DNA of 64,000 nucleotides from Thalassotalea_H castellviae (GTDB lineage Bacteria > Pseudomonadota > Gammaproteobacteria > Enterobacterales > Alteromonadaceae). Position numbers and translations under genes: made by a program. How positions within the stretch are numbered: the stretch's first letter is position 1; each line of letters begins with the position of its first letter. Under the pieces are notes generated by a model. That model was not told the DNA's origin. It searched no databases and saw nothing but the letters and a program-made list of their open reading frames with translations. The stretch lies in contig NZ_JAVRIF010000002.1 in the NCBI RefSeq assembly GCF_031846185.1, forward strand, positions 434,001 to 498,000, written 5' to 3'. Positions 55,276 to 64,000 of the stretch are shown piece after piece.

Positions 55276-55304
55276 AAAAAAAACCCTGAGTACAAGACTC
55301 AGGG
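55276..55304 (-). terminator. Terminator of the minus-strand nag operon
   Basis: CCCTGAGT (55284-55291) with ACTCAGGG (55297-55304), an 8-bp perfect stem followed on the minus strand by eight T's (plus AAAAAAAA at 55276-55283). Confidence 0.82.
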
Positions 55305-55389
55305 CGATCAAATACGATCTTTTTTAACGCACCCTCAACTAGTGAGTTCGGATATCCTTAAGGATAAATGCTTTTCTGGAAATAAAGTT

Positions 55390-56682
55390 TTAGGCTTTCT
55401 TTCTTAATTTATGACCTTTTAAGGCATAGAAAATGATAAATAAATAACTTGGCAGCATGAGCGCATAGGCCCCTTGTGCCCCCAATCCTGCAACATTTCC
55501 TAATCCTATTAGTAGTGGACCTAACGCTCCACCGGCAATCCCCATAATAAGTAACCCTGAAGCTGTCCCGGTTAATCGACCTAAGCCACTTAACGCTAGA
55601 GGCCATATAGCAGGCCACACCATAGCGTTGGCAAAACCTAATAAAGCAATACACAACAAAGGATCTGGTAATTCAGGGCCACCAAATGGGACGAGTAAAA
55701 GGTTAGAAATTAAAAATGAATCATTGCTACCAAAGACAACCGCGGCAACAGTCACAATACCCGCGATACCCGACATCACTAAGGCATTTTGTTGTGACAT
55801 ATATTTAGGGATAAGGGCGATACCAATGGCATAACCTATCAACATACAGGCCATGGTATACGAGGTCATCATTGAGAAGTCAGCAACACCAATTGCTAAT
55901 GCGTATGAGCCAATAGTATCTGCCGCTATTACTTCTACAGCAACATATAAAGCAATACCAATAACACCAAGTACTAAGTGTGGATGTTTTAGCGCTTCTC
56001 TGACTTCACCTTTAGCATTCGGGTTTTCATCTTCAAAAACTAAATCAGGCAAAGGTGAGAATTTTGCAAAAGCGGCAAAAATAAAGATCAGCGATGATAC
56101 GGCGATATAAGGTAAAACAAGACTATCGGCCATAGTATCTTTTTGCGCTTGGCTTAAAGATGCCCCTTCACCAGCAACCGCGGCAACAGTAACCATGGCA
56201 AAAATAATAGGAACAATAACGCCAGCAAACTTATTCAACAAGCCCATAATACAAACACGCACCGCCGCTGAATCTTCTGATCCCATTTTAACTACATAAG
56301 GGTTAACGGCTGTCTGTAAAATTGTTTGTCCAACACCAATCAGTAACTGGGCAAATAAAAATATCTCAATCATTTGGAGCTTAGCCGCAGGAATGTACAA
56401 TAATGCAGAGCTCGCCATTACCCCACAACCAATCGCCATACCATTTTTGTAACCTACCTTTTTGATCAACATAGCTGATGGTATTCCCGCTATGGTAACC
56501 GCAATATAAAAAGATGAAATAATAAACGAGGCCTGAATGGGCGACAGCTCAAGCATTTGTTGTAAAAATGGCGTAATAGCCCCATTGAGCCAAGTTATAC
56601 AACCCAATATAAAAAACATTGAGCCGGCCAGCGTCATTGGTAACAAAATGCTCGGTTTCTCTTGTGACATTGTCATATCCAT
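55390..56682 (-). CDS. nagP: N-acetylglucosamine MFS transporter NagP
   Basis: A 430-residue FucP-like major-facilitator sugar permease with twelve membrane helices. Recognisable segments are LGCITWLNGAITPFLQQML in helix 1, FAQLLIGVGQTILQTAVNPY, and FANAMVWPAIWPLAL in the later half. NagP is the GlcNAc permease of Alteromonadales and Shewanella nag clusters. The ATG at 56680-56682 follows GAGGAAAC; a longer frame from 56751 overlaps nagA and has no ribosome site. Last gene of the operon. Confidence 0.85.
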   Translation of the reverse strand: MDMTMSQEKPSILLPMTLAGSMFFILGCITWLNGAITPFLQQMLELSPIQASFIISSFYIAVTIAGIPSAMLIKKVGYKNGMAIGCGVMASSALLYIPAAKLQMIEIFLFAQLLIGVGQTILQTAVNPYVVKMGSEDSAAVRVCIMGLLNKFAGVIVPIIFAMVTVAAVAGEGASLSQAQKDTMADSLVLPYIAVSSLIFIFAAFAKFSPLPDLVFEDENPNAKGEVREALKHPHLVLGVIGIALYVAVEVIAADTIGSYALAIGVADFSMMTSYTMACMLIGYAIGIALIPKYMSQQNALVMSGIAGIVTVAAVVFGSNDSFLISNLLLVPFGGPELPDPLLCIALLGFANAMVWPAIWPLALSGLGRLTGTASGLLIMGIAGGALGPLLIGLGNVAGLGAQGAYALMLPSYLFIIFYALKGHKLRKKA

Positions 56683-56717
56683 AGTTTCCTCAAATTTAAT
56701 CTTTTTATTATAGTTAT

Positions 56718-57851
56718 TTACTTTGTATAAACTCTTTGTCCACCAATCCATGTCGACTCAACACCCAACTGATCATTTAATATAACAAAATCAGCTTGCG
56801 CTCCAACCGATAGATTACCCCGAATAGCTCCTTGATTGATATAATCAGCAGGATATTGACTAGCCATTCTAATGGCTTCATCTAATACAATCCCAATACC
56901 TAAATGCGTATTTTTAACCGCTGTCGCCATATCTAAAGCAGCACCTGCTAATTCACCTGTGGTTGAGGTTAAACGTCCATCATTTAAATATACCGTACGA
57001 TCAAAAAATGAAAATTCAGTTTGATCGGTACCAATGGTTGACATAGCATCGGTGACTAAAAACACTTTTCCTTGAGGTTTAGTTTTTAGTGCCAATTTTG
57101 CCGTTGTATAATCAACATGATGACCATCGATAATCATGCCACAACTCGCTTGATCATTTAATAACGCACAGCCAGTTACGCCAGGCGCCCGACTTTCAAT
57201 TGAAGACATAGCATTAAACAAATGCGTATAACCGTCTGCCCCCACATCCATCGCCGCTTGAGCTGTTTTAAAGTCAGCATTGGTATGCCCTAAACACACC
57301 TTGATACCTAACGATACCATTCGATGAATATCATCTGTTGAAACCGTTTCAGGTGCTAAAGTTACTAAGATTTGACCTATGTCTTTGCGCTCAAGTATTT
57401 GCCATTCTGCTTCAGAAATTGCCCGAATGTATTCTTGAACGTGTGTGCCTTTTTTCGCAACCGATAAATGAGGTCCTTCAAAATGAATACCTAAAATCCC
57501 CGGAACGCCTTCTTTGATAGCTAATGCCATGGCATCAGCAGCCTGAGCCATAACCTCAACTTTATCGGTGATCAGTGTTGGTAACATGCCTGTGGTACCA
57601 AACTGTGAATGGGCGGTGATGATGGTTTTTAAATTGTCTAATGAGGGAGAATCATTAAACAGTACACCACCACCACCATTAACTTGTAAATCTATAAATC
57701 CCGGTGCAATCATGCCTTGAACAACCACATCTACAGAGGTGGTATCGTCATCAATTGATAGCACTTTTCCATCTTCAATAGTTAACACTTGATGCTCGTA
57801 AAATTGCTGGCCATCAAATATTTTATCTGCATGAATGCGTAAACGAGTCAT
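56718..57851 (-). CDS. nagA: N-acetylglucosamine-6-phosphate deacetylase
   Basis: A 377-residue amidohydrolase giving glucosamine-6-phosphate and acetate. The metal and substrate residues are visible in HFEGPHLS, LGHTNADF, HLFNAMSSIESR and LVTDAMSTIG. It overlaps the upstream nagB-II stop (TAATG) and precedes nagP, so the three are one operon. Confidence 0.92.
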   Translation of the reverse strand: MTRLRIHADKIFDGQQFYEHQVLTIEDGKVLSIDDDTTSVDVVVQGMIAPGFIDLQVNGGGGVLFNDSPSLDNLKTIITAHSQFGTTGMLPTLITDKVEVMAQAADAMALAIKEGVPGILGIHFEGPHLSVAKKGTHVQEYIRAISEAEWQILERKDIGQILVTLAPETVSTDDIHRMVSLGIKVCLGHTNADFKTAQAAMDVGADGYTHLFNAMSSIESRAPGVTGCALLNDQASCGMIIDGHHVDYTTAKLALKTKPQGKVFLVTDAMSTIGTDQTEFSFFDRTVYLNDGRLTSTTGELAGAALDMATAVKNTHLGIGIVLDEAIRMASQYPADYINQGAIRGNLSVGAQADFVILNDQLGVESTWIGGQRVYTK

Positions 57852-58855
57852 TATAAAGTCCGCGTCACTTTTTTAAGGCCTTTTGGCTCATCAGGGTTAA
57901 ACCCTCTTGAAACTGAAACTTCAGCTACGTCCAAATAAAAACGTTGTAATACCACTAATGGTGCTAAACGAGGATGTACACTGAGATCTGTTTGACGTAA
58001 ATGAACTAAATCAGCACCACGTTCCGTCATTTCATTTATTTGTTCTTGATGCGACTGAGCACTTTCATCGTTAACTTCACAATTTAATATCGCTAGCCCT
58101 TGCTCAACTAAAGTGACCGGGCCATGTAAAAATTCAGCACTACTAAATGCTTCTGCGTGAATAGAACTTACTTCTTTAAGTTTCAATGCCATTTCTTTGG
58201 TGATGGCATAACCTAAACCACGACCAAGCACGACCATATTTTTAACACCGTCAATGGATTGTGAAGTTAATTGCGGCGCTGAATCAATAATGGTTTGCAT
58301 AGCAGACGGTAATGTATCTAATGCTGAGATAAGCTCGTTATTTTCAGTCCAGTATGCCGTAAGTTGCAATAAGGCTGACAAAGTAGCTAAATAACTTTTA
58401 GTCGCAGCAACGGAAATTTCTGCCCCGGCTTTCAGAGGTAAAACTTCATCGACAATATCTTTCAACGGTGAGGTTTCATCATTGACTAATGCAACACAAT
58501 AGGCCCCTGCTTTTTTTGCCATTTCTGCCTGCGCGATAATATCTGGGCTACGACCCGACTGTGAGATAACAATCACTAATGCTTGTTCTAACTTAAGTTG
58601 TTTACCATAAACGCTCGAAACAGATGGAGCTGCGGCAAACGTTGGAATACCCGCTTCAATTTCAATTAAATATTTACCAAAAACACCGGCATGATCCGAA
58701 GAGCCACGGCCAATAATCATTACCATTTTCGGAGCAATTTCACGTAATTTAACACCAATTTTTTCTGCTAATGCTTTATTCGCTAATAATTGGCCTTCAA
58801 CCACAGATGGTGCTTGTTTAGCCTCTTGTTCCATAATTGTTTGTGTCATGTTCAA
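57851..58855 (-). CDS. nagB: Glucosamine-6-phosphate deaminase, SIS type (NagB-II)
   Basis: A 334-residue two-SIS-domain protein of the NagB-II group, which replaces the classical NagB in many marine gammaproteobacteria and gives fructose-6-phosphate and ammonia. Visible SIS motifs are IIGRGSSDHAGVFGKYLIE, ISQSGRSPDIIAQ and EFLHGPVTLVEQG. It overlaps nagA by one base (TAATG). Start ATG at 58853-58855. Confidence 0.85.
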   Translation of the reverse strand: MNMTQTIMEQEAKQAPSVVEGQLLANKALAEKIGVKLREIAPKMVMIIGRGSSDHAGVFGKYLIEIEAGIPTFAAAPSVSSVYGKQLKLEQALVIVISQSGRSPDIIAQAEMAKKAGAYCVALVNDETSPLKDIVDEVLPLKAGAEISVAATKSYLATLSALLQLTAYWTENNELISALDTLPSAMQTIIDSAPQLTSQSIDGVKNMVVLGRGLGYAITKEMALKLKEVSSIHAEAFSSAEFLHGPVTLVEQGLAILNCEVNDESAQSHQEQINEMTERGADLVHLRQTDLSVHPRLAPLVVLQRFYLDVAEVSVSRGFNPDEPKGLKKVTRTL

Positions 58856-58914
58856 ACCTTTGTTAATTTTTTAATCTTGTAATGATCGATTGATTCAACC
58901 ATTAATCTACGGAT

Positions 58915-59808
58915 TTACAACAATGCGAGTTGTTGTTGTGCATATATCACTGAGCCAACTTCTGGAGGACATAAAGGCTCTGCTAATTTATTTTTCACAT
59001 CTTGATCTAACCAAGGCAAAATTCGAGGAGTTAACCCCCCTATTAAGGAGATTCTCGGCGGATTTTGTTTCTCAAGTTGACGAGCAATACCACTGATATA
59101 GCCAGCACCTTCTTTTACTATTTCAAGGGCAACTTCATCACCTTCCTCAGCGGCATCAAACACCAAATTGGCCATTTTTGCATAAAAGGCTGCAGGCTTA
59201 CCGGCAATAGTTTCAACCATTTCTAAGCCATCACTCACTTTTAATAACGCCAATAATTTTTGATTGATCAACGAGCCAGCTTTTAAACCATCTAAAGACA
59301 TCAACACATGATTTGCCGCCTGAAAACCAAACCAAGCACCGCTACCTTTATCACCATGAGGGAAGCCATGACCGCCCAATGTGTAGGGGTGACCATTCAC
59401 ATATGAAAACCCACAAGAGCCAGTACCTGTGATCATCACTGCGCCGTCTTGACCATTATGCGCGCCTAAACACGCAATCAATAAATCTGTGGCTAAAAAC
59501 ATTTGCTTAAAGGGATGTTGCCAATTTGACATTTGCTCGAATAAAGCCGGTAAATTAACTCCCGCTAAACCGACCCCCGCAACAATATCTTTAAGTTCAA
59601 CCGCTTTTAATCCCGCATCTTTAATCGCTAATTCTGCCGATTCAGTAATTGAATTTATCGCTTGCTCATAGCCATGAAGCGGATTTGCAGGTCCAGAAAT
59701 GCCTGTGCCTAAAATATTGTTGCTAGCATCAACGAGTATGGCTTTGCACTTACTACCACCACCATCAATACCTAAAAAGAATTCTTTGTTGTCACTGCTA
59801 CTAAGCAT
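58915..59808 (-). CDS. nagK: N-acetylglucosamine kinase (eukaryotic/BadF type)
   Basis: A 297-residue sugar kinase of the BadF/BadG family that phosphorylates cytoplasmic GlcNAc, the first step before NagA. The phosphate-1 motif is FLGIDGGGSKCKAILV, phosphate-2 is MITGTGSCGFS, and the adenosine region ISLIGGLTPRI is present. This enzyme class is standard in NagP-dependent pathways. First gene of the nag operon; a NagR-like operator lies 90 bases upstream. Confidence 0.87.
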   Translation of the reverse strand: MLSSSDNKEFFLGIDGGGSKCKAILVDASNNILGTGISGPANPLHGYEQAINSITESAELAIKDAGLKAVELKDIVAGVGLAGVNLPALFEQMSNWQHPFKQMFLATDLLIACLGAHNGQDGAVMITGTGSCGFSYVNGHPYTLGGHGFPHGDKGSGAWFGFQAANHVLMSLDGLKAGSLINQKLLALLKVSDGLEMVETIAGKPAAFYAKMANLVFDAAEEGDEVALEIVKEGAGYISGIARQLEKQNPPRISLIGGLTPRILPWLDQDVKNKLAEPLCPPEVGSVIYAQQQLALL

Positions 59809-59894
59809 GTTGACCTCATGTCTACTACATTTATCTACAAGTCATTTGATAAAAATCAAAACTTAAAATTTTTAACTGCTTTCATACTAACCAC

Positions 59895-59914
59895 AAATGA
59901 CAGCGTTGTCATTT
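59895..59914. promoter_or_regulatory. NagR-like operator upstream of nagK
   Basis: AAATGACAGCGTTGTCATTT, a 20-bp palindrome with one mismatched pair, matching the AATGACA-rCGy-TGTCATT type known for the LacI-family regulator NagR in Shewanella/Alteromonadales. It lies in the nagK-hexosaminidase gap, where it could control nagK-nagB-nagA-nagP. Confidence 0.7.
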
Positions 59915-60023
59915 GTTTTTTTCATAAAAATCACATTTTTTTTCTAACTTACCGTTCATAAAAATTTAACAGATTGATTTTTAACGAAAATTATTAAAAA
60001 TCAATCTGTGATTAATCATCAAT

Positions 60024-62702
60024 TTAGTTGTATTTAACCACAACCGTTCGGCCTTTTCTTGCTTGATCAACCGTCATAGTTCTAGTTTTCACCTCAGTGT
60101 TAACTTTCACCGGTTTGATATATCGTTGCCAATCTTTACCTTGTTCTTGATATTCGATCGCTAAACCAGGAAAAGCAGAATTGGCAGAAAACAATCCATT
60201 TTCAATTTTAGCACCGACAGTCGGCAAGCGATATTTCACGTCGGCAACATCTAACTTTGGAAATTCTTTTTGTCCCAAGGCATTAGCAAATAATTGCCAT
60301 TGTTTATCTCGTTCAGTTTGCATTGCTTGAGTAAACACGTCGCTGTCTTGACTATATTTATACCCAATATAATTATAAGGTACAGCCCATGACGCTTTAT
60401 GCCACGCACGCTCAGCAAGTGCGATAACTCGAGGGAATATTTTATATTCAGCGATATTATCGGTGCGAACATTTTCGCTCCATAACTGCCCTTGTATTCC
60501 CAAAAAACTTCGACCCTGTTCAAGAGGTTGGTGAATTATTTTCCCCTGTTCATCGGTTTGTACCGTATCGTCTGAAATATAAGGTTGATCTTGACGATCT
60601 AACCAAAATTCAGCATGAGCCGGTAAGTTTTGCGGCATAAACTGAAAAACTTTTTCAGTGTTAGTTCGACGAGAGGCCCAGTAATAGCCATGTTCTTTCG
60701 GATCAGCTTCGTATGGAAAATCAAAGTAAGTAACGTCAGGAATAGACAAAACTACTTGCCAATTTCTATTCGCTAGATTGTTGACTTTCATGTGACCACC
60801 CCAAGGTAAATGTTCCCATGCATTCGCTTGAACTACCGCAGGCATATTTTCTTTATTGGTATGATCTAGGCCATCACTCCATGCTGCAGGCTCTATCCCC
60901 ATGTCAGATATCATATTAGAAACACGTTCAACAAAATAAGCACCAAGTTGCGACATTTTTGTCACGCTATAGTCATTATTGGCAATAAACGCTTTACAAA
61001 TATCAGACTCCAACCACGCACCGGCGGTTTCATCAGCACCAATATGATATCGAGTTAACGGCTGTCCTGCGTCAGCATGAATTTTTTGTACTTCTGTCAT
61101 GACTTTTTTGATAAAACGATATGACGATTCTTGACAGGCATTAATGGTATTGTCGTTATAAAATTGTACCGATGAATACTTAGTGGTGTCATTGGGATCG
61201 TGTAATAAATATTGCTCCGCTTTTTCTTTATCTTCCAGTTGGCTGTATTTAGTATAACGCGCGGCCATTGCTTTAATTGCGGCGCGAGAATGGCCTGGCA
61301 TATCTAATGAAGGTAATACTTGAATATGTCTTGCCGTAGCCGCTTGTAAAATTTCGGTATAATCAGCGACGGAATAAAAGCCATTCACTGAAGAATTACT
61401 ATCAACACCAGCACCTAATTGCGGCATTAAGCACGATTGTTCATCTAGATCTAAACAACGTTTACTGCTCAGTTGAGTTAATTCAGGTAGGCCAGGAATT
61501 TCAAGACGCCAGCCTTCGTCTTCTCCCATATGTAAATGCAATTTATTCAATTTATATGCCGCCATTTGATCAAGCAGCTTTAAGATAAAAGCTTTACTGC
61601 GAAAGTTGCGGGCCGTATCAATGAGCAGGCCTCGAAATTCGTATAATGGTTCATCCTCAACATGAAGATAAGGCACCGTCTTTTTCGCTAATGACACTAA
61701 GCTAGCAAGTGATTGTAAGCCATTAAATACACCATTATTGTCAACCCCGACGATAGTGATACCCGTTGAATCAATATCAGCAGTATAACTGCCAATCATT
61801 TTCGTTTTATCTGCTTCTATACTGAGCTTTAGGTTTGCGCCTTTTGCATGTTGACTTATGCCAAACATTGCTAAACGTTCAATAGCCGCTATTACTAATG
61901 ATTTATCCGTATTACCAAAATCAATATTGATCCCCTCGGATAAGTCGAGTAGTCCGTTATTTTCTGAATATTTCACAACTTTAGGTGTGGGAATAATGAC
62001 CTTGCTGACATCTAGTACTGTATCACCTAAGGCACTATTTCGCTGATAAAAACCGACACTGTCTAACCAAGGTGTTTTATCGTCTTTCGTCCGTTTAAAA
62101 TGGTGTTGATAATCGGTATAGTCGTTTACATAAGGTACATATTCTAATTGAGTATCAGGATCAATTTTTGCTCGTGTGCTGTCAATTACTCTGGCAGTTA
62201 AATTTTCGCCGCTTATAATATAGTTTGGCATGATGTCAGACTCAGCAAGTGACCAAAAGCTTGCCCGAAAGACAATGGTTTTACTTTCTCCTTTAATAAA
62301 TCCTTTAAATTTTTCCGTTGGCGTTATGGTATGTAAATCACCGTTGAGATGAGTGAAGGTAAATTCTTCGCTATCAAAATTATGCAATGGCGCGATTTGA
62401 CTAATATAGATTTGCCAGTCAGTTGCTAATATGGTTTTTTGTGGCGTTAGTGTAATACTTGCTTCAAAACATAAGCCATCTGTTTTTGTTTTGTCACACT
62501 TCTCGGGAACCGCATTACTTATTAACGAAAAAGATACATCTAATTGTTGCGCTAATTCATCTAAATCAGATTGTCGTACCTTATGAAGCACCTGGTCATC
62601 GGATTTTGACTGCGATGAAGTAACCGGTGTGTGAGGTGCTTTTTCGCAGCCGATAATAAACACACCGACAGAAAAGAGAATACTTAGCAGTTTTTTATTC
62701 AT
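60024..62702 (-). CDS. Beta-N-acetylhexosaminidase, GH20 lipoprotein
   Basis: An 892-residue lipoprotein (signal ending FIIGC, Cys19) that frees GlcNAc from chito-oligosaccharides in the envelope. It contains N-terminal carbohydrate-binding-like and GH20b domains, then the GH20 catalytic barrel (EFRGLLIDTARNF, KLHLHMGEDEGWRLEI) with the Asp-Glu pair in YHIGADETAGAW, and a C-terminal domain. The ATG at 62700-62702 was chosen because a longer frame would run through leader sequence close to the operator. Alone but divergent from the halogenase-like gene, sharing a NagR-like operator. Confidence 0.88.
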   Translation of the reverse strand: MNKKLLSILFSVGVFIIGCEKAPHTPVTSSQSKSDDQVLHKVRQSDLDELAQQLDVSFSLISNAVPEKCDKTKTDGLCFEASITLTPQKTILATDWQIYISQIAPLHNFDSEEFTFTHLNGDLHTITPTEKFKGFIKGESKTIVFRASFWSLAESDIMPNYIISGENLTARVIDSTRAKIDPDTQLEYVPYVNDYTDYQHHFKRTKDDKTPWLDSVGFYQRNSALGDTVLDVSKVIIPTPKVVKYSENNGLLDLSEGINIDFGNTDKSLVIAAIERLAMFGISQHAKGANLKLSIEADKTKMIGSYTADIDSTGITIVGVDNNGVFNGLQSLASLVSLAKKTVPYLHVEDEPLYEFRGLLIDTARNFRSKAFILKLLDQMAAYKLNKLHLHMGEDEGWRLEIPGLPELTQLSSKRCLDLDEQSCLMPQLGAGVDSNSSVNGFYSVADYTEILQAATARHIQVLPSLDMPGHSRAAIKAMAARYTKYSQLEDKEKAEQYLLHDPNDTTKYSSVQFYNDNTINACQESSYRFIKKVMTEVQKIHADAGQPLTRYHIGADETAGAWLESDICKAFIANNDYSVTKMSQLGAYFVERVSNMISDMGIEPAAWSDGLDHTNKENMPAVVQANAWEHLPWGGHMKVNNLANRNWQVVLSIPDVTYFDFPYEADPKEHGYYWASRRTNTEKVFQFMPQNLPAHAEFWLDRQDQPYISDDTVQTDEQGKIIHQPLEQGRSFLGIQGQLWSENVRTDNIAEYKIFPRVIALAERAWHKASWAVPYNYIGYKYSQDSDVFTQAMQTERDKQWQLFANALGQKEFPKLDVADVKYRLPTVGAKIENGLFSANSAFPGLAIEYQEQGKDWQRYIKPVKVNTEVKTRTMTVDQARKGRTVVVKYN

Positions 62703-62756
62703 ATAAACGACTCTTAATTTTAAATGAAGACAATAAATTAATGTAAACATCACCTA

Positions 62757-62776
62757 TTTTGACAGCGCTGTCAAAA
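62757..62776. promoter_or_regulatory. NagR-like operator between hexosaminidase and halogenase genes
   Basis: TTTTGACAGCGCTGTCAAAA, a perfect 20-bp palindrome of the same NagR type as the one at 59895-59914. It lies in the hexosaminidase leader, 218 bases before the halogenase-like ATG, and could control both genes. Confidence 0.75.
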
Positions 62777-62993
62777 CTTTCTTTACTTAGTTTATAAAAA
62801 TATAGTAATTTACTGAGTAGTTTTACAGTAATTACACAGATAAAAATTACCTCTTATTAATAAATTTTATATCTTTATTGATGGGTTAATAAATAATCAA
62901 TCTTGATACTATGCAATGTTTCGTCTTATTAGTTGTTATATTAAGGCTGCTATAGCTGTAACCATCTGAATTTAATAAAAAGAGAAAAAAATC

Positions 62994-64000
62994 ATGTCAG
63001 AAGCAATTAACAAAATAGTAATTGTTGGTGGTGGTACCGCCGGTTGGATGAGCGCCGCAAGTCTCGGAAAATTTTTAGCCGATAAAAATGCGGATGTCAC
63101 TATCATTGAATCTACGGCGATGGGCACAGTCGGGGTTGGTGAAGCAACTATCCCCAATATTGTTAGCTATAACAAAAACTTAGGGCTTGATGAAGTTGAG
63201 TTAATTAAAGCAACTCAAGCCACTTTCAAGTTAGGGATTCAATTTGAAGATTGGCATAAAGTTGGCGAACAATTTTTTCATCCTTTTTCTGATTACGGCA
63301 TGCCAGTCAATAATATTGATTTTCATCATTATATTAATCGAGCCAATAAAGAAGGCTTAAACCTCGATATTAATGATTATTGTTTTCCGTCAGTTCTGGC
63401 AAAAAAAGGTAAATTTGCTCAACCACATCCAAACCCGCCAACGCCTTTGGCTGACTATCAATATGCTTTTCATTTTGATGCTGGTTTATATGCTAACTTT
63501 CTAAAATCCTTCGCAATTAATTTGGGAGTTAAACACCTAGATGCCCTGATCAATAAAGTTAATATAGATGAAAAAACCGGCTTTATATCTTCTGTAACAT
63601 TAGAATCAGGAGAAATCATTGAAGGTGATTTATTCATAGATTGTTCTGGTTTTAAAGGGTTATTAATTGAAGAAGCATTAAAAACAGGTTACGAAGATTG
63701 GAGTCAATGGTTAATTTGTGACAGCGCATTAGCCTTACAAACTGAACTCGTCGGTGAGCCTGCACCATATACACGTTCCATTGCCAAACCATATGGTTGG
63801 CAATGGCGAATTCCATTACAGCACAGAATGGGCAATGGATATATTTTCGCTAGCCAATACCAATCGGATGAAGATGCAGAAGAAGAATTGCGCTCAACAA
63901 TAGAAGGTAATGCAATTAACAAGGTTCGAAAATTCAAGTTTAAACCCGGCCGTCGTAAACAAGTATGGAATAAAAACTGTGTCGCAATTGGCCTTTCTTC
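62994..64000 (+). CDS. Flavin-dependent tryptophan-halogenase-family protein (partial)
   Basis: A FAD flavoprotein cut by the right edge (335 codons visible). The N-terminus has the FAD-binding GGGTAGW motif (GxGxxG), the GVGEATIPN segment, a lysine (Lys79) aligned with the catalytic lysine of halogenases in ATFKLGIQF, and the hallmark WxWxIP (GWQWRIP, residues about 262-268). Trp-halogenase-like genes are recurrent neighbours of TonB receptors and nag genes in marine and plant-associated proteobacteria, where their true substrate is unknown. The ATG at 62994 follows AAAAAGAG. Confidence 0.82.
   Translation, partial: MSEAINKIVIVGGGTAGWMSAASLGKFLADKNADVTIIESTAMGTVGVGEATIPNIVSYNKNLGLDEVELIKATQATFKLGIQFEDWHKVGEQFFHPFSDYGMPVNNIDFHHYINRANKEGLNLDINDYCFPSVLAKKGKFAQPHPNPPTPLADYQYAFHFDAGLYANFLKSFAINLGVKHLDALINKVNIDEKTGFISSVTLESGEIIEGDLFIDCSGFKGLLIEEALKTGYEDWSQWLICDSALALQTELVGEPAPYTRSIAKPYGWQWRIPLQHRMGNGYIFASQYQSDEDAEEELRSTIEGNAINKVRKFKFKPGRRKQVWNKNCVAIGLS

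Noticed and set aside
1..64000. CRISPR arrays.
   Set aside because: No regularly spaced identical repeats were seen; the attC sites are diverged and gene-separated.

Overview
The window is AT-rich DNA from a marine gammaproteobacterium, most likely an Alteromonadales member close to Colwellia/Thalassotalea. This is inferred from the many Alteromonadales-type proteins (DUF3083-like, DUF2375-like, NagP/NagB-II/eukaryotic-type NagK, a halogenase-like flavoprotein beside chitin-sugar genes), the gene orders (lptFG divergent from pepA-holC-valS), and the low-GC codon use. No database search was run, so the genus is a guess.

Left block (1-19.2 kb), core metabolism and signalling. A GlrK/QseG-like/GlrR sigma54 two-component operon is preceded by three TGTC-N10-GACA-type sites and a sigma54-like promoter that reads into a cut-off secreted-protein gene. 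Then come a secreted M20 amidohydrolase, a DUF3083-like protein, a LysE exporter, a Fur-box-controlled TonB receptor with a PepSY membrane protein, a MazG-like protein, gabD-gabT with a divergent LysR regulator, a second LysR regulator, and ppc.

Middle block (19.2-31.4 kb), accessory region. It holds (a) a tightly coupled three-gene operon of unknown function: two paralogous polytopic membrane proteins, each with a C-terminal zinc ribbon, plus a soluble partner; (b) three unrecognised minus-strand genes; (c) a nine-cassette integron array on the minus strand (VOC, ASCH, cupin, 2-TM protein, RidA, GFA, secreted protein, an abortive-infection Abi-C/HEPN-like protein and a membrane protein), each gene followed by an attC-like site. 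No integrase lies in the window, so it is either a CALIN (attC cluster lacking an integrase) or the distal part of a chromosomal integron. A tRNA-Leu(CAA) closes the region.

Right block (31.4-64 kb). A TetR repressor with two perfect palindromic operators sits divergent from an RND efflux pair. Then come an RDD protein, lptF-lptG, pepA-holC-valS, a cold-shock gene, a lamin-tail-domain protein with a degenerate PEP-CTERM-like tail, hemH, and the complete cytochrome c maturation set split into divergent ccmFGHI and ccmABCDE operons. A GlcNAc utilisation cluster follows: nagK, nagB-II, nagA, nagP and a GH20 hexosaminidase lipoprotein, with two NagR-like palindromic operators. A tryptophan-halogenase-family flavoprotein is cut by the right edge. 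Together the nag genes would take chito-oligosaccharides from the envelope to fructose-6-phosphate.

The most unusual contents are the integron array with its Abi-C cassette, the zinc-ribbon membrane-protein operon, and the GlrR-type operator set.
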